Source of the DNA: Smittium culicis
Lineage: Eukaryota > Kickxellomycota > Harpellomycetes > Harpellales > Legeriomycetaceae
Assembly: GCA_001970855.1 (NCBI GenBank)
Contig: LSSN01001665.1
Location: 1 to 21,995, forward strand
Length of the DNA stretch: 21,995 nt
Direction: 5' to 3'
In this document: piece after piece, positions 18,592-21,995 of the stretch
Layout: each line of letters opens with the position of its first letter
Position numbering within the stretch: the first letter of the stretch is position 1
Notes under the pieces: generated by a model
Databases searched by the model: none
What the model saw: only the letters and a program-made list of their open reading frames with translations
Told to the model about the DNA's origin: nothing
Made by a program: the position numbers and the translations under genes

Positions 18592-19126
18592 TTAATTCTC
18601 TTTTTCGGGTTCTTGAGCTGAGAGAAGCTGTAGTTCGGCCTGTTTAGCCATAAGCTCTTTGTAGTATATTCCACGGTACATGTACCCACTAGTGACCATT
18701 GTAGCAACGGAGCTGGCGAGGTTTACTTTAGGTGTGAGGCCAAGAACTCTTTTTCCAAACAAGTTTGCTACAATAAATCCGATTCCACCAAATAAAAATC
18801 CTGTGTATGTAGCCTCTTTGAGAATCTTTTCGCGGGACCAGATCTAATGAAATTTAGGGTTAGAAATAATAAATATTTTTCAAACATAAAAAAAAATGAA
18901 TACATTCAAACGCTTTTAATTACTCGCTATAAAAGGAAATAAACTATGCGATTGAAACTTTTTCTTATAAAACTGAGTATCTGAGAAGAGAGAGGGAATG
19001 TTTTAAGGAAATTTTGAAGTTTCCAAACCCCCCCCCCTCCCGTATGATTAATGGGATAGATAGAAATACAAACGAATATAAATTTTAGTGAATTACATTG
19101 TCTTTAGTCATTTTATCGAAATCCAT
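18592..19126 (-). CDS. Small two-helix membrane protein, two exons, unassigned
   Basis: Exon 1 (19126-19097) encodes ten residues, MDFDKMTKDN. Exon 2 (18843-18592) begins IWSREKILKEATYTG and ends EPEKEN, giving 93 aa. The 253-bp intron (19096-18844) has donor GTAATT, a branch-like CTAACCC and acceptor TTTCATTAG; phase 0 on both sides. Two hydrophobic helices are likely at about residues 23-41 (GFLFGGIGFIVANLF) and 52-68 (NLASSVATMVTSGYMY), separated by a basic loop (GKRVLGLTPK) and followed by a charged Gln/Glu/Ala-rich tail. This is the style of small inner-mitochondrial or ER membrane proteins, but no family was recognised. Codon composition of exon 2 is protein-like and richer in GC than its flanks. 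A longer frame on the same strand (18438-18707) is a shifted reading of this exon. The start is less sure than exon 2. Confidence 0.68.
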
Positions 19127-20642
19127 TTTTTATTCTAGTTTATTTAACCTTAAGAATTAGCTGATTGTGTTTAATATTTGATATAGATTTTTGATATTTC
19201 TGAAGATTAAGTTGAAAAAATTTATTTGTTCAAATTTACAATTAAAGAAAGTAAAACATTTATGCTGTTTAAAAAAAGAGAGATATTAGGCCTGTGTCAT
19301 ATCTCACAGATTTTATTACAGTTAAACCATTAGGCTCATTCGTAAGTAGCTTTTTAAACGTATGGTTTTATGATAATATATTGGACTGTTTCTCCCCAAT
19401 AAATGCCATTTCGTACCAATGGTTTAATACGATGGAATAAATTAGCAGCTTTTGACTAAAAAAGCGGCTTATTTTTTATCTTTTAAGTCTAGAAAATTAA
19501 TTATGATTGTATATATAAAAAATGTTGACTAAAGGCTAGGTTAATCTCAGAGTTTTCATGCTTTTATATTACTCAGAAAGAGTTTTAGAAAACATTGACT
19601 GATAAAGATTTAATAAAGTTAGTAGAAAAAAAATTAAAATGTGCTAATAGTATACCAACACAAGGTTTACTTGGTCTTGAGTGAAACAGCTTTAATTTCA
19701 AATCAAGTTAGGATTGTAAGATATATTTATCTATTTTTAAACTCAGGCCATAATTCGCCTCTAAGTTCTTTTTGTGAAATGTATTTTAAATATTATCCAA
19801 GTTTATAATATCTATTTTTCTATTTTACATTTAAGCTCAGTAATGTATAAGTAATAAAAGTCGAAATATCTATTAATACTGCAGTTTATTATTATTTTTT
19901 TTTAGAGTTTTAATATATTTACTCATATTTGATATATTTTGAATCGACGTATCGACTCGATTTAAGTCTGTATATTATAATGTAGATGATAAGCTTTAGT
20001 TTGAAATTATGAAACACACCTTGAATTTGAAAAAAAATTAGGGGTTAATGATAGTTGAAATATATATTAATATTTAAAAACAGTATTGAATTGATCAGAG
20101 AAAAAATATTAATGTAACATTTCCTTTGCAAAGTACAATCTCTTAGGATCTGAAGAAATAGAAAAATCAAAGTATCTTTTTTCATATTAAAAATTAATTA
20201 GGAAACTATATATCAAATAAACCACTTTAATTGAAGAGTAAGCAGTAATCGCTAAAGTAAGAGTATATAAAAATAGTTCAATCGTATCTATAGGAAATAT
20301 CACATCAGATACAACATCAGTGACCCGAATTTGAATAAATATTTAGTTACGAATATATGTCATAACACTAAGAGGAATTTCTAGAAAAGTGAAGTGTCTC
20401 GAAGATATAAAACGTAAAATATGCATGATAAACATTTTAACATTGGCACTTATTTAAACAAATAAAAACCATAGCTAAAGCCAGATAAAAGTTGACGGGT
20501 GGTTATAAAATTACAATGAATTGAATTTATTTAAAAGCATGTATATATTTATACAAGGAGAATGAGTTTGCATATTGTCGTGTTAATTATATTTATATAA
20601 TTATAAAAGGTAAGTAACAGAAAACTAATGTTCATAGAGGTG
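19127..20642. other. 1.5-kb AT-rich interval with no recognisable gene
   Basis: No convincing open frame, tRNA or transposon domain was seen. Upstream of the small membrane-protein gene are two CCAAT boxes (19396-19400 and 19416-19420), which suit its promoter. The rest, up to the RRF1 3' end, is A/T-rich with scattered TATATA runs. A non-coding RNA gene cannot be excluded by eye. Confidence 0.5.
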
Positions 20643-21461
20643 CTAGTTTTTCTCGATTTCTTTTATTTTCAACTTAATAGATGAATCAATTTTTTCGATA
20701 TATTCAGAAGCGACTTCATCAATGTCTTTTTCCCATTGCTTATAGTAGTCTTTAGAGACTGCCTTTTCTTTAGATTTTAGCTGTTTATTTATATCTTGTC
20801 TATGCTTGCGTATTTGGACTTTTGTGGATTCTGTGAGCTGATTCAAAGCTTTTATTATTTTTTGTCGATCTTCATTTGTTTGCCTTGGAATGGGCACCTT
20901 AATTGCCGAGCCTTCAGTTAAGGGGTTGAGTCCAAGTCCGCTGTTTCTAATTGCTTTTTCGATATTTGATAAAGAGTCCTCTTCAAAAGGAACAACTATT
21001 AAAGTCTGTGCATCTTTTGCACTGATGGTGGCAACTTGATCGAGCCTTTTAGCCTTTTCTGCTTTGCTTTTAAAAGGTAAAGAGGATATTAAACCTGGAT
21101 TAGCTCTACCTGATCTTATACTCAACAATTCGTTGCTTAAGAAATGAATAACCTTGTCCATTTTTTCTCTAAGCTTATCTAGGTCAACAAGCTCCAGATT
21201 GCCTTCATTGTCTGTTTTAATTTCGCTCTTTAGATCTTTGATTTTTTGCTTGGCTTCTTTTACCTTTTTGGAGTAAGATCTGAATGAGGTGGGACAAATC
21301 GAAGGACCATTAAAGCGATTGAAGATATATTTTGAACTCAGATTTCCTGAAGGAAATGCCTTCAGATTATATGTTGAATAATTTGATACCCCACGAAAAT
21401 TAATTACCGGCTTGGTAGCCCTAATTATTGCGAGAATAGTTTTTTGGCAATTAGAAGACAT
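20643..21461 (-). CDS. RRF1: Mitochondrial ribosome recycling factor
   Basis: With mitochondrial EF-G2 it splits post-termination mitoribosomes (family knowledge). Intronless, 272 aa (human MRRF 262, yeast Rrf1 230). Residues 1-70 are rich in Ser, Asn, Arg and Lys with almost no acid, fitting a mitochondrial presequence. The RRF fold follows: a first long helix with MDKVIHFLSNELLSIRSGRA and NPGLISSL, the hallmark R-x-G-R-A-x-P turn. The beta domain is VATISAKDAQTLIVVPFEED, then IEKAIRNSGLGLNPLTEG and IKVPIPRQTNEDRQKIIK. The C-terminal helix (VQIRKHRQDINKQLK through KDYYKQWEKDIDEVASEYIEKID) completes the three-helix bundle. The start gives a complete targeting sequence. Four CCAAT motifs lie 256-336 bp upstream. 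Confidence 0.95.
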   Translation of the reverse strand: MSSNCQKTILAIIRATKPVINFRGVSNYSTYNLKAFPSGNLSSKYIFNRFNGPSICPTSFRSYSKKVKEAKQKIKDLKSEIKTDNEGNLELVDLDKLREKMDKVIHFLSNELLSIRSGRANPGLISSLPFKSKAEKAKRLDQVATISAKDAQTLIVVPFEEDSLSNIEKAIRNSGLGLNPLTEGSAIKVPIPRQTNEDRQKIIKALNQLTESTKVQIRKHRQDINKQLKSKEKAVSKDYYKQWEKDIDEVASEYIEKIDSSIKLKIKEIEKN

Positions 21462-21834
21462 GTCGCTTTATTTTTTTGGCAGTTAAGATAATTTGCTATG
21501 AAATTTAAATAAGATAGTGTGATTATTGATTTAGAATAAATCAGTCTTAAGATAAATATCACTTTTTTGTATTTAGTAAATAGATCTGGTTTACTTATAG
21601 TTAAAATAAAATGGACTGATTTTGCTTTACATTTTTGGCTCTTGTTGGCAAATAGTCTTCTATCATTCAAAAAAGTTACTCCTAAATTTGTTTTCATAAA
21701 CTCAGCGCATTCTACCATTGGCAAAAACTGATCGTGATTAAAATTGGCTAAAAAATTGCCAATAAAAAATGGTAGTCACAAAGTCCATTTGTCCAATCAG
21801 TTTTGTTTTGAGTAACAGATAATTTCTAACTAAC
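21462..21834 (-). promoter_or_regulatory. RRF1 upstream region with clustered CCAAT boxes
   Basis: CCAAT occurs four times in either orientation: ATTGGC at 21717-21722, ATTGGCT at 21743-21749, GCCAAT at 21758-21763 and CCAAT at 21793-21797. The second and third form an inverted pair ATTGGC ... GCCAAT. A 99-codon frame overlapping the RRF1 start (21425-21724) has no protein-like features and is ignored. Confidence 0.5.
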
Positions 21835-21995
21835 TTAGTCTGCACTTTAGAGCGAATATCAACTAAAGCATCGTCATGAGTGCAGTTGTGTTCTAACTAA
21901 AAAATATATAAATATATGTGCTACCATCTTATTCAATAATACTAAACTAAAATTACAGACCAATAAAATAAATTGAATTAAAAAAACTATAAAAA
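21835..21995 (+). repeat. Diverged copy of the DIRS-like terminal repeat, running off the window
   Basis: TTAGTC followed by AGAGCGAATAT (21849-21859), and later GTGCTACCATCTTATT (21918-21933), match TTAGTC, AGAGCGAATAT and GTGTTACCATCTTATT at 5334-5411 in the same order and orientation with different spacing. It probably marks the end of a second, related element extending beyond the right edge. Confidence 0.55.

Noticed and set aside
18438..18707. 89-codon minus-strand open frame
   Set aside because: Shifted frame overlapping exon 2 of the small membrane protein; its sequence is low-complexity and the alternative frame is clearly more protein-like.
19127..20642. tRNA or known snRNA gene in the long gap
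   Set aside because: No A/B box pair, cloverleaf or familiar snRNA core was found by eye.
21425..21724. 99-codon minus-strand open frame
   Set aside because: Overlaps the RRF1 start and upstream region; no protein-like features and no room for a promoter.
1..21995. CRISPR array or bacterial operon features
   Set aside because: No regularly spaced repeats; spliceosomal introns and fungal genes show the DNA is eukaryotic.

Overview
The window looks like an AT-rich fungal nuclear contig. It has GT-AG introns of about 66-250 bp with loose donors, poly-A/T-rich flanks, single-copy fungal ribosome-biogenesis and mitochondrial genes, and a large block of decayed transposons. The style (very AT-rich, small introns, DIRS-like and Mutator-like elements) suits an early-diverging fungal lineage. 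That placement is inference; no rRNA or other marker is present to settle it.

Left gene block (926-4963). NOC4 (minus, 2 exons) is divergent to a mitochondrial large-subunit protein, mL50 (plus, 3 exons). mL50 converges on an intronless YjcF/ElaA-type GNAT acetyltransferase (minus).

Middle block (about 5332-14080). A degenerate DIRS-like tyrosine-recombinase retroelement lies on the minus strand. Its remnants read Gag-like, reverse transcriptase, RNase H, tyrosine recombinase, then a structured terminal region. A 4.4-kb Mutator-like DNA transposon (MULE, 7549-11956) has inserted into the RNase H domain. The MULE has long terminal inverted repeats, a 9-bp target-site duplication with one mismatch, and a dead transposase (DDE-domain and SWIM remnants). 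Inside the MULE is a GC-richer island of unknown origin with hairpins, a palindrome and a frameshifted coding-like fragment.

Right gene block (14816-21461). RIX1/PELP1-like (plus, 10 exons, 873 aa), a small two-exon membrane protein (minus), a 1.5-kb stretch with no recognisable gene, and mitochondrial ribosome recycling factor RRF1 (minus, intronless). At the right edge (from 21835) a sequence related to the terminus of the DIRS-like element begins and runs off the window.

Four of the six genes serve ribosomes: NOC4 (40S assembly) and RIX1 (60S assembly) in the nucleolus and nucleus, mL50 and RRF1 in mitochondria. CCAAT motifs recur upstream of the genes, often as AGCCAAT, which suggests a common NF-Y/HAP-type promoter element. 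All exon structures were worked out by eye from frame continuity and splice sites.
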